This document shows positions 1 through 6,050 of a stretch of 8,122 nucleotides of DNA, in pieces. A program made the position numbers and the translations under genes. The notes beneath the pieces were generated by a model. It did no database searches, had not been told where the DNA came from, and saw nothing but the letters and a program-made list of their open reading frames with translations. This DNA is from Puniceicoccaceae bacterium (GTDB lineage Bacteria; Verrucomicrobiota; Verrucomicrobiia; Opitutales; Coraliomargaritaceae). The DNA lies in assembly GCA_003566795.1 (NCBI GenBank), contig PXBU01000119.1, positions 1 to 8,122 on the forward strand, written 5' to 3'. Within the stretch, counting starts at the first letter, position 1. Each line of letters starts with the position of its first letter.

Positions 1-872
1 CGAATCTCTTGCCACAAGGCCAACCCACCATCTTCCAAAACATAGTGCCCACAATTCTTGTGATAATGTGCTTCGGCATCCGGAAAAACCTCCTGCCACC
101 GCTGAAAGAAGTATCGATTGAAACAAAAATCTTTGCCGCCCCACACCACTTGGACCGGCTTCCCCCGCAATTGATCCAAGCCTTTTTCGACTTTCGTTAA
201 CTCTGCGTAGGATGGATGAGAGGCGCGCAGCGGAATGTCTTTGACGAAGTTCCATACTGCCACCCGCTTGGACCAACTTCGATAGGGCCAGAGAAAACCG
301 CGCCGCACCGGCTTGGAGAGCGGCTGCACCACCGACATGTTCACTGCGGGGCCAGCGAAGCCATTCAAGCCGCGTATGATGAACGGACCGACCACCGGAA
401 GCTTTACCAGCGCGATTCGTAGCGGGATGCGCTTCGAGTGGTAGGCAGCGGTGTTGAGTAGGACCAGCTTTTCCAGCGCATCGGGTCGGCGCCCGGCCAG
501 GCCGCAGCCGATGGCCCCGCCCCAATCATGCACCACCAGGCTGAAACTGGTGATACCAAGGTGATCGATCAGCCGTTCCACATCATCGATCCGCCGCTTG
601 AGGGTATAGTCGTAATCCTCCGGCTGGTCGGAGAGTCCGCAGCCGATATGGTCCGGCACGATGCAACGGAAGCCCGCCGTGACCAGCTCGTTGAGCAAAT
701 TGCGGTAGTAGAACGACCAGGTCGGATTCCCATGCAGCATCAAAACGACCGGGCCGGCCCCCTCGTCTAGATAGTGCATGGTAGCACCCCCGGGCTGTTC
801 AAAAAGATTGCCCGCATACGGGTATTCCAACCGCACATCCGGCGGCAGATCGCTGGCCCTCAGGTGACTCAT
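1..872 (-). CDS. oleB: OleB-type alpha/beta hydrolase (beta-lactone decarboxylase), 3' end cut by window edge
   Basis: The 290 visible residues form an alpha/beta hydrolase of the haloalkane dehalogenase-like group. I see the oxyanion motif HGNPTWSFYYR (47-57), the nucleophile elbow HDWGG with Asp116, the acid in WGGKDFCF (Asp248) and the catalytic His276 in GHYVLED. The segments IVPDHIGCGLSD and YDYTL are typical of OleB rather than of a true dehalogenase. OleB is known to decarboxylate the cis-beta-lactone made by OleC, giving a long-chain cis-olefin. The ATG overlaps the oleA stop codon (ATGA), which fixes the start and suggests translational coupling. The frame is open to the edge. OleB proteins are near 300 residues, so only a short tail may be missing, but a fused OleBC cannot be excluded. 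Haloalkane dehalogenase is the alternative if oleA were ignored. Confidence 0.88.
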   Translation of the reverse strand, partial: MSHLRASDLPPDVRLEYPYAGNLFEQPGGATMHYLDEGAGPVVLMLHGNPTWSFYYRNLLNELVTAGFRCIVPDHIGCGLSDQPEDYDYTLKRRIDDVERLIDHLGITSFSLVVHDWGGAIGCGLAGRRPDALEKLVLLNTAAYHSKRIPLRIALVKLPVVGPFIIRGLNGFAGPAVNMSVVQPLSKPVRRGFLWPYRSWSKRVAVWNFVKDIPLRASHPSYAELTKVEKGLDQLRGKPVQVVWGGKDFCFNRYFFQRWQEVFPDAEAHYHKNCGHYVLEDGGLALWQEI

Positions 873-1909
873 AATTTCGGCCACTCCAAGGCCATCATAA
901 TACTACTCAGGCCACTGCCGATACCCAGCAGCGCCGCCCGCTCACCGGGCTGGTAAGCCCCGGCCTCGATGGCATACGCCAGCGTAATCGGGCAGGAGAC
1001 CGATCCGACATTGCCCAAAGTTTCAAAAGTGGTAAAGTCCTTTGCCAAATCGAGGCCCAGTGCGCCGAAGAGTTCGCGGGTGTGCGCCTTACCCACCTGG
1101 TGGGTGATCACACGATCCGGCGAGTCCGGCGTCCAGCCGGAGACCTCGGTGAAGCGGGCCCAATTCCGCTTCGCCACGCTAATCCCCGCCGCCAACAGCT
1201 CCACCGAGTCGGTCAGCATTTCGAGCGCGTCGCCGGCACTGTCGCCCTGGCACAGCTCGTTGGCCGAGGTATCCGTCTCCACCGCCGCCGCCCGTAGTTG
1301 CATACTGGAGAGCGGCGCGAGATCCTTCCGGCAAAGCACCGCCGCCACCGCCCCGGCCCCGATCGTCAAGTTGGCGAAATAGGGCTTGATCGACTTGCGC
1401 GTCAGCTCGGGCTGCTTCAACTGCTCGATCGTGTTCTCCACCAGCGGGCGTCCGTTCTCCCCCGAGCAAATCAGCGCCCGCTCGATCTGCCCGCTTTCGA
1501 TCATGCTCCCGGCCACCACCATGGCATTGAGAAAGCCGAGGCAGGCATTGGAAACATCGAAAATCTGCGTGTGCCCCGGCAAGCCGAGCAAACCGTGCAC
1601 GTAGGCCGCCGTGGCCGGCTCCAGGCGGTCGCGGCAGACCGCCGAATGGATAAGCAAGTCGATCTGGCTGCGGTCAAAGGCGGACTGCGCCAGCACCGCC
1701 TCGCCCGCCTGGGCCGAGGCCTCCGAGGGCCGCATCCCTTTCGGCCAGAAGCGGCGCTCGCGAATACCCGTCATCAGCTCCAGCCGGCCCTCCGGCAAAC
1801 GGAGCCGGTCATACACCTCCGCCAGCTTGGCCTCTACATCCGCAGAGGTCCACACCTCCTCCGGCAAGGCATAGGCGATTGATTCGATGGCAACGTGGTT
1901 AAACTTCAT
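869..1909 (-). CDS. oleA: OleA, head-to-head acyl-CoA condensing thiolase-fold enzyme
   Basis: This 346-residue protein has a thiolase/KAS III fold. OleA joins two long-chain acyl-CoAs in a non-decarboxylative Claisen condensation, giving a 2-alkyl-3-ketoacid, the first step of bacterial long-chain olefin synthesis. Visible catalytic residues are Cys123 in FDVSNACLGF, His270 in THQVGKAHT, Asn300 in LGNVGS and Glu97 in RDRLEPAT. The Glu-Cys spacing (26) and His-Asn spacing (30) equal those I recall for Xanthomonas campestris OleA (E117, C143, H285, N315). That glutamate and the adjacent oleB argue for OleA over FabH. The C-terminal ALLGIGSGL motif is also present. I chose the ATG at 1909, which gives an N-terminus (MKFNHVAI) that lines up with family members; a TTG at 1951 would add 14 residues. 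No clear Shine-Dalgarno is seen. Confidence 0.92.
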   Translation of the reverse strand: MKFNHVAIESIAYALPEEVWTSADVEAKLAEVYDRLRLPEGRLELMTGIRERRFWPKGMRPSEASAQAGEAVLAQSAFDRSQIDLLIHSAVCRDRLEPATAAYVHGLLGLPGHTQIFDVSNACLGFLNAMVVAGSMIESGQIERALICSGENGRPLVENTIEQLKQPELTRKSIKPYFANLTIGAGAVAAVLCRKDLAPLSSMQLRAAAVETDTSANELCQGDSAGDALEMLTDSVELLAAGISVAKRNWARFTEVSGWTPDSPDRVITHQVGKAHTRELFGALGLDLAKDFTTFETLGNVGSVSCPITLAYAIEAGAYQPGERAALLGIGSGLSSIMMALEWPKL

Positions 1910-1985
1910 GGCTAAACGTACCAACAAACCTGTTCCCGATGACAAATACAAGTCAACTTGACTCGGTCAACGGATTGATCCGCAC

Positions 1986-2153
1986 CTACTTCACGGGTGC
2001 GTCTTGAGCGGAAAGACCCCGGCGCAGGACATCTTCAGTCACCTGCCGCAAGGGGCGCTTCGTGCGTCGCGAACGCTCGCGAAGTTCTTCAAGAAGCGCA
2101 TCACTGATGTTAAAGTGGTTCTCATAAAAAGCATCATGATGCGTATTATCCAT
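1986..2153 (-). CDS. Orphan ribbon-helix-helix antitoxin-like small protein (possibly a decayed gene)
   Basis: This is a 55-codon ORF. Its core (residues 14-48) reads FNISDALLEEL, then RERSRRTKRPLRQ, then VTEDVLRRGL. That is one beta-strand followed by two helices, as in VapB/CopG-type ribbon-helix-helix antitoxins. A GAGAGA sequence lies 7 bases before the ATG, and a stop codon immediately precedes the ATG in frame. Oddity: in the next frame an ATG at 2125 encodes MRTTL, the usual opening of such antitoxins, and one extra base after it would join it to NISDALLEEL. The present start may therefore be a makeshift one after a 1-base deletion. No toxin gene follows; oleA starts 76 bases downstream. 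It could still be a working DNA-binding protein, because the fold is complete without MRTTL. Confidence 0.55.
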   Translation of the reverse strand: MDNTHHDAFYENHFNISDALLEELRERSRRTKRPLRQVTEDVLRRGLSAQDAPVK

Positions 2154-2177
2154 TTACCAATCTCTCTGCGGAGTGCG

Positions 2178-2194
2178 TGGCTAGCCATGCGCAT
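2178..2194. promoter_or_regulatory. Overlapping perfect palindromes, possible operator
   Basis: TGGCTAGCCA (2178-2187) and ATGCGCAT (2187-2194) are both perfect palindromes sharing one base. They lie about 25-40 bases upstream of the small antitoxin-like ORF and between the divergent oleA side and the GH110 gene. Ribbon-helix-helix antitoxins usually repress their own promoters by binding such sites. The operator role is inference only. Confidence 0.25.
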
Positions 2195-2210
2195 TTCAAT
2201 AAAAACTCGT

Positions 2211-2230
2211 AGCCCGGCGACTCCTGGGCT
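2211..2230. other. Short GC-rich hairpin ahead of the GH110 gene
   Basis: AGCCC and GG pair with CC and GGGCT around a CGACT loop, leaving one bulged T: seven base pairs in all. On the minus strand it is followed, after five bases, by TTTTT, which resembles a weak terminator, but no minus-strand gene precedes it. It could be a leader structure of the plus-strand gene or a piece of a dispersed intergenic repeat. Confidence 0.35.
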
Positions 2231-2275
2231 CAAAGTAGAATACCTTATATCAAGTCCATGCCTGCCGAAAGACCC

Positions 2276-4105
2276 ATGACCACTGCCCGCCTCACCAGAA
2301 CAATGATCGGCATCCTACTCTGCCTGCTGGTGGGTTGCCAGGCGACCACCCGGGATACGCGTTCTGCCGGAACCGCGACCGCACCAAGCGGCACCGACTA
2401 CTACATCCATCCGGCGGACGGCGACGATGCGCAAACCGGACTGGAGCCAAAAAAAGCCTGGCGGACATTCGCCCCGGTCAATGCCACTACTTTCCGCCCG
2501 GGCGACCGGCTTCACCTCCTGGCACCGGGCCGCTTCGAGCGCACGTTAAAAATCACCGGTTCCGGCAGCAAAGACGCCCCCATTGAAGTCCATTTCGCGC
2601 CCGGTCGCTATGACTTTTCGCCGGCCAAAGCCGTCCGTCGGCAATACAACATTTCCAACACCAATGCCGACCCGGAGGGCGAAAAAGCCATCGGCATCTT
2701 ACTGGACGGCACCAAGCATGTTCACATCCACGGCCACGGTGCCCGCATTGTTTTTCGGGGCAAAGCCATCCAGGTCTGCATCGACCAAAGCGAAGATATC
2801 GCCATTTCGGATCTGAAGTTCGACTACCACCGCCCCACGGTTTCGGAATACCGGGTGACCGAGGTCGACGGCGACCGCATGACAATCGAAGTGCACCCGG
2901 ATTCCAGCTACGAGATCCGCGAGGGCCGACTCATCTGGATCGGCGAGGGCTGGGAAAAGACCGGTAACCTGACCCAGGAACTCAACCCGGCGACGAACCG
3001 GGTCCGGCGCACCCGTAAATCCCTGGAGGGCCTCCACATCGAAGAGCTTAAGCCCTTCCACCTGCGTGCCACCGGCCAGAGTGATTTGAAGTCGGGCCAC
3101 ATTTATCAAGTGCGCGACACCTTCCGCGACTACGCCGCCGTCTTCACCCGCCGCAGCAAGGATATCGCCTGGCGGGACGTGGACTTTTACTTTCTGCACG
3201 GCATGGGCCTGGTCAGTCAGTTCAGTGAGAATCTGACCTACGAGCGGGTGTCCATCGCCCCCGATCCGAAGAGCGGCCGCACCACCGCCGCCTGGGCAGA
3301 TGGCATCCACGTCTCGAGCTGCCGGGGCAAGGTCGTGATCCGGGACTGCACCTTTTCCGGCCTGCACGACGACCCCATCAATGTGCATGGCACCCATCTG
3401 CGCGTGATTGAGCAGGTCTCGGACAACCGGATCAAAGTGCGCTTCATGCATCCGCAGACTTTCGGCTTCATGGCCTTCAACCCCGGCGACGAGATCACCT
3501 TTGTCCGCTGGGATTCACTGGCAACCTACGCCCCGAATGTGGTCACGGCGGCTGAACTGCTGAATCCAAAAGAAATGTTACTCACGCTGGCGCGCCCGGT
3601 TCCCGCCAATCTGCAAGAGAAGGATGTCATCGAAAACGTCACCTGGACCCCGGAAGTGCTCATTACCGGCTGCGAAGTCCGGCGCACGCCGACCCGCGGC
3701 TTCTTGCTCACCACCCGACGCAAGGCCGTGATCGAAAACAACCGGTTTTATGGCACCTGGATGAGTGCCATCTTATTGGAAAACGACGCCAGCGGCTGGT
3801 ATGAGTCCGGTGCCATTCGCGATCTGACCATCCGCAACAACACCTTCGTCGATTGCCGCGAGCCAGTCATTCACATCAACCCGCGCAACAGCGTGCCGAA
3901 TAATGCCGTGCACCACAATATTCGGATCGAAGGGAACCAATTCCAGCTAAGTAACAAACTCGCCATCAAAGCCCACAGCACCAAGGGACTGACGATTAAA
4001 GGGAATACGTTCCACGCCAATCAAGAGTTGAGCGCCAGCGACACGATCGAGACGCGCGACTGCGCGAAGCTAGAGATCGGTGCGAATGCGTATTTGGCGA
4101 AGTAA
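2276..4105 (+). CDS. GH110-type alpha-1,3-galactosidase-like beta-helix lipoprotein
   Basis: This is a predicted lipoprotein of 609 residues. The lipobox LLVGC (Cys21) follows an arginine-containing n-region and a hydrophobic stretch, and the next residue is Gln, consistent with outer-membrane sorting. The body has repeated short strands with Asn and Gly turns (for example TIRNNTF, RIEGNQF, TIKGNTF), as in right-handed parallel beta-helix enzymes. GH110 enzymes remove terminal alpha-1,3-linked galactose by inversion. The motif WADGIH (Asp342) lies 23 and 24 residues before the Asp pair in GLHDDPINVHGT (365-366). I recall the same spacing for the catalytic aspartates of a Pseudoalteromonas GH110 enzyme (D321, D344, D345). 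WYESGAIRDLTIRNNTF is also family-like. Another start at 2258 would add six residues; 2276 gives the cleaner signal peptide. The substrate (blood-group-like glycan, algal galactan or other) cannot be read from sequence. Confidence 0.78.
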   Translation: MTTARLTRTMIGILLCLLVGCQATTRDTRSAGTATAPSGTDYYIHPADGDDAQTGLEPKKAWRTFAPVNATTFRPGDRLHLLAPGRFERTLKITGSGSKDAPIEVHFAPGRYDFSPAKAVRRQYNISNTNADPEGEKAIGILLDGTKHVHIHGHGARIVFRGKAIQVCIDQSEDIAISDLKFDYHRPTVSEYRVTEVDGDRMTIEVHPDSSYEIREGRLIWIGEGWEKTGNLTQELNPATNRVRRTRKSLEGLHIEELKPFHLRATGQSDLKSGHIYQVRDTFRDYAAVFTRRSKDIAWRDVDFYFLHGMGLVSQFSENLTYERVSIAPDPKSGRTTAAWADGIHVSSCRGKVVIRDCTFSGLHDDPINVHGTHLRVIEQVSDNRIKVRFMHPQTFGFMAFNPGDEITFVRWDSLATYAPNVVTAAELLNPKEMLLTLARPVPANLQEKDVIENVTWTPEVLITGCEVRRTPTRGFLLTTRRKAVIENNRFYGTWMSAILLENDASGWYESGAIRDLTIRNNTFVDCREPVIHINPRNSVPNNAVHHNIRIEGNQFQLSNKLAIKAHSTKGLTIKGNTFHANQELSASDTIETRDCAKLEIGANAYLAK

Positions 4106-4128
4106 ATGACCCCTTGGCGAAGCTTTTT

Positions 4129-4497
4129 TCAGCCTTTGCGGGATAGAACTTCTGCGATTTCGTAAGCTTTTGCGGGAGGCAGCTTAATCTTGCCGGTTCG
4201 CCATACTTCGATTGTCCGCGAAGAGACCGTGAGGAGTTCGGCCATTTTGCCAGCAGTGCCCCCCATATGATTGACGAGCACGTTGATTACCTCGCGTTGA
4301 ATTTCTGACGGCATCGACTGCATCGAGCCTTCTGCCGGACACCAGCGAACCCAACGGCCATCAACAGCGATACAGATTATTTGCATCCCGTTTTCAGTTG
4401 CCAGCGGAATGAATCCCGCAGGCAGGCGGCGGCTGCCGATTAGCCACTTCTTCATTTTAAGGATCGGCTGTATTCCAATATTTTGTTCTGTTATCAT
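4129..4497 (-). CDS. Small helix-turn-helix protein of unknown function
   Basis: I do not recognise this 122-residue protein as a named family. Residues about 82-117 look like an XRE-type helix-turn-helix: KMAELLTV, the turn VSSRTIEVWRTGK, then a further helix AKAYEIAEVLSR. The N-terminal half (about 15-60) seems to contain strands (FIPLATENG, QIICIAVDGRWVRW) and may be a small sensing or dimerisation domain. GAAGG (4506-4510 on this strand) sits 8 bases before the ATG at 4497 and supports that start over Met15. The gene is convergent with the GH110 gene (23 bases between stops) and separated from fabI by 197 bases, so it probably has its own promoter. Its base composition looks lower in GC than oleA or fabI, which may mean acquisition. 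A DNA-binding regulator or orphan antitoxin are the likeliest roles. Confidence 0.6.
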   Translation of the reverse strand: MITEQNIGIQPILKMKKWLIGSRRLPAGFIPLATENGMQIICIAVDGRWVRWCPAEGSMQSMPSEIQREVINVLVNHMGGTAGKMAELLTVSSRTIEVWRTGKIKLPPAKAYEIAEVLSRKG

Positions 4498-4696
4498 CCT
4501 TACAACCTTCGACGTAGATTCGAACGGTCAAGCCTTTCTACAAACTCTCGACCCCATTGGTTTACTATACAAACGATCCCTGCCCGATGAAAATTCAAAG
4601 ATTTACGTGACCCCATTCGGAGTTCTTGCGAATGTCGCGAAGCTTGATGCACGACTGGATATCCGCAAGCGGACACCCCTACGGTCCAACTGCCCC
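4498..4696 (-). promoter_or_regulatory. fabI to HTH-gene intergenic region with a -10-like hexamer
   Basis: There is no ORF of note here. On the minus strand TATAGT (4564-4569), preceded directly by TTTG, resembles a -10 box about 65-70 bases before the HTH gene. No good -35 hexamer is seen at 16-18 bases. The ribosome binding site GAAGG lies at 4506-4510. No strong hairpin plus T-run terminating fabI could be found by eye. Confidence 0.25.
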
Positions 4697-5500
4697 CTAC
4701 TCCGGTCGCATCGCCAGCCGGACCACTTCTTTATCGAAGTAGTTGCGGTCCATCCCGGCGTTGACCACGATGCCCTGGCCGTTGATCCCGCTGGAGGCGG
4801 GGCTGAGCAGGAACACCGCCGTGTTGGCGACTTCCTGGGTGGTCAGGTTCTGCTTCCGGAAAGTCAACTTCTCCGCATAGAGGTAGCTCTCCAGGTAACC
4901 GGGGATGCCGGCTGAGGCGCTGGTCTTGAGCGGCCCGGCATTGACAGTATTAAACCGCACGCGGGTGTCGGCTCCGAAGGACTTGGCCAGATTATACGAG
5001 CAAGTCTCCAGCGCCGCTTTGATCGGAGCCATGTAGCCGTAATTTTCCGCCGTGACATCGGTCGAGCTGATACCGATGGATACCACCGATGCGTCCGGCG
5101 TCAAAATGGGTTTGAAGGCGTTGGCCACCTCGACCAGCGAGAAGGCGGAAATGGAGGTCGCCTGCAGGAAGTCCTTGCGCAGGGTCTCGTGGAAGGGCTT
5201 GAAGCCCTCCGAGTAGTTGGCGAAGGCGATGGAGTGCACGATGCCGTCGAGCGTGCCGTAGTCGGCGCGCACCTGTTCGGCCAGCGCCGTGATCTGCTCG
5301 GGGAACTCCACGTCGCAGATGTAGGCCTTGCAACCGTCGAATAACTTTTGCAGGCCCATCAGCCGCGACTCGGAGCGCACGCTGTGGATGACTTCCGCGC
5401 CTTCGGCCTCCAGGGCCTTGGTGATGGCCCAGGCCACGCTCTTGCGATTGGCCACCCCCATGACGAGGATGCGTTTGTTTTCTAAATTTAGGAAATTCAT
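4697..5500 (-). CDS. fabI: Enoyl-ACP reductase, FabI type, with an altered active-site segment
   Basis: This 267-residue short-chain dehydrogenase fold protein reduces enoyl-ACP with NAD(P)H, the last step of each fatty acid elongation cycle. FabI hallmarks are the nucleotide-binding start GVANRKSVAW (15-24), HSIAFAN (89-95, as in Staphylococcus FabI), Tyr154 and Lys161 with the Y-x6-K spacing, and the NAGPLKTSASAGI segment (188-199). Odd: at the place of the second active-site tyrosine of classical FabI (E. coli Tyr146, in SYLG) this protein has Ile144 in SIGISSTDV. The usual VDGG-type C-terminal motif is instead VNAGMDRNYFD. These changes look clade-specific rather than damage, because the frame is intact. 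The gene starts 10 bases after the hicA stop, so it is probably cotranscribed with or through hicBA. No clear Shine-Dalgarno is seen. An SDR with another substrate is possible but less likely. Confidence 0.85.
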   Translation of the reverse strand: MNFLNLENKRILVMGVANRKSVAWAITKALEAEGAEVIHSVRSESRLMGLQKLFDGCKAYICDVEFPEQITALAEQVRADYGTLDGIVHSIAFANYSEGFKPFHETLRKDFLQATSISAFSLVEVANAFKPILTPDASVVSIGISSTDVTAENYGYMAPIKAALETCSYNLAKSFGADTRVRFNTVNAGPLKTSASAGIPGYLESYLYAEKLTFRKQNLTTQEVANTAVFLLSPASSGINGQGIVVNAGMDRNYFDKEVVRLAMRPE

Positions 5501-5510
5501 GGTCTGGGTC

Positions 5511-5726
5511 TTAAAGGACAGAATAACTTAATTCACAGTCTTTCATAATTTTTGATAAAAGCCCGGGGCCCAAAATCTCACCCCGATGCACAGGAACAAC
5601 CGTTGTTCGGCCATCCTCATGTCGAAGAAAATGATGGCTACCTCTGATGCGGGTCACTGCAAACCCATGCGTCTGCAAGACTTTAATTAGAGCCCTACCG
5701 GTCAGTCTGGGTGCTTTGGGACTCAT
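5511..5726 (-). CDS. hicA: HicA-type mRNA interferase toxin
   Basis: This 71-residue protein has the HicA/YcfA layout: an N-terminal helix (TGRALIKVLQTHGF), then the core RIRGSHHFLRHEDGRTTVVPVHRG with the conserved GSHH histidine, then a helix near ILGPGLLSKIMKD. HicA toxins bind double-stranded-RNA-like structures and cleave mRNA; HicB holds them inactive. Its ATG overlaps the hicB stop codon as ATGA, so toxin synthesis is likely coupled to antitoxin translation. The active-site histidine is present and the frame is intact, so the toxin looks functional. Downstream, fabI begins 10 bases past the stop. The C-terminus extends a little beyond the core (ELSYSVL). Confidence 0.88.
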   Translation of the reverse strand: MSPKAPRLTGRALIKVLQTHGFAVTRIRGSHHFLRHEDGRTTVVPVHRGEILGPGLLSKIMKDCELSYSVL

Positions 5727-5950
5727 GCTTCAACAGCAATACGCTGAAGCCCAATAAACTCGGAGGGCTCGTCGACAAAGCCATATTCCTCGATGCATAA
5801 CTCGATAGCCTCGGAAATACGCTTTTGCAGCACATCCAAACTTTTGGCTTGGGTATGACATCCCGGTAAAGCGGGGACCGTAGCCACGTAATAGCCCTCT
5901 GCGTCACGCTCGATTACCACATCAAATTCTCTCTTCATACTGCGGAACAT
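5723..5950 (-). CDS. hicB: HicB-type antitoxin
   Basis: This 75-residue protein carries the HicB partial RNase H-like fold: KREFDVVIERDAEGYYVATVPALPG, then CHTQAKSLDVLQKRISEAIELCIEE. These are the usual HicB signatures (strand pair, LPGCHTQA loop and long helix). It neutralises HicA and, in many systems, represses the operon. No separate DNA-binding domain (helix-turn-helix or ribbon-helix-helix) follows the fold, so this is the short single-domain form. Starts are possible at 5950 (ATG with AGGA 9 bases before), at 5938 (ATG, giving the typical MKREFDV opening) and at 5974 (TTG). I favour 5950 for its ribosome binding site. The antitoxin gene comes first, followed by hicA with a 4-base overlap. 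Its upstream region holds the polypyrimidine repeat at 5999-6050. Confidence 0.87.
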   Translation of the reverse strand: MFRSMKREFDVVIERDAEGYYVATVPALPGCHTQAKSLDVLQKRISEAIELCIEEYGFVDEPSEFIGLQRIAVEA

Positions 5951-5959
5951 GATCCAGTT

Positions 5960-5963
5960 TCCT
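5960..5963 (-). promoter_or_regulatory. Ribosome binding site of hicB
   Basis: AGGA on the minus strand (within TAGGAA) is 9 bases before the ATG at 5950. It is one of the few clear Shine-Dalgarno sequences in this window and favours 5950 over the in-frame ATG at 5938. Confidence 0.5.
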
Positions 5964-5998
5964 ACATAGCGCAACTCATTACCGCTCTCCGCTCATTG

Positions 5999-6050
5999 TC
6001 CGACCTCCGTCCTCTGTCTTCTGGCCTCTGCGCTCCGACCTCCCGCCTCT
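5999..6050. repeat. Imperfect polypyrimidine/polypurine direct repeat
   Basis: TCCGACCTCCGTCCTCT (5999-6015) recurs as TCCGACCTCCCGCCTCT (6034-6050), with two mismatches and a 35-base period. The spacer (GTCTTCTGGCCTCTGCGC) is equally CT-rich, so the plus strand is almost free of A over this stretch. The second copy overlaps the last two bases of the oxidoreductase stop codon. It lies between that gene and hicB and could be a member of a dispersed intergenic repeat family. Confidence 0.65.

Noticed and set aside
1298..1882. Open frame of 194 codons on the plus strand over oleA
   Set aside because: It lies opposite conserved OleA catalytic motifs; its composition (His, Arg and Gln rich) is typical of an antisense shadow.
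869..1909. Annotation as FabH (3-oxoacyl-ACP synthase III)
   Set aside because: Glu97 in the RDRLEP motif, the 26-residue Glu-Cys spacing and the adjoining oleB fit OleA better.
1910..1985. A PIN-domain toxin start downstream of the RHH ORF
   Set aside because: The 76 bases before oleA hold no PIN-like Asp motif and are too short for a toxin; at most an unrecognisable trace remains.
2699..3451. Long open frame (250 codons) on the minus strand inside the GH110 gene
   Set aside because: It is an antisense shadow of a GC-rich coding frame. It has no recognisable domain, and the plus-strand frame has a signal peptide and family motifs.
4094..4122. Direct repeat TTGGCGAAG at the end of the GH110 gene (20-base period)
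   Set aside because: It has two 9-base copies only, across the stop codon; chance is an adequate explanation.
4106..4150. Terminator between the convergent GH110 and HTH genes
   Set aside because: Only a 6-bp stem with a G-T pair can be drawn, and the T-run falls in the loop, so it is not a convincing intrinsic terminator.
4517..4527. TTCGAATC on the minus strand resembles a tRNA T-loop, perhaps an attachment site remnant
   Set aside because: The flanking bases do not form a T-arm stem, and no acceptor or anticodon arm can be folded.
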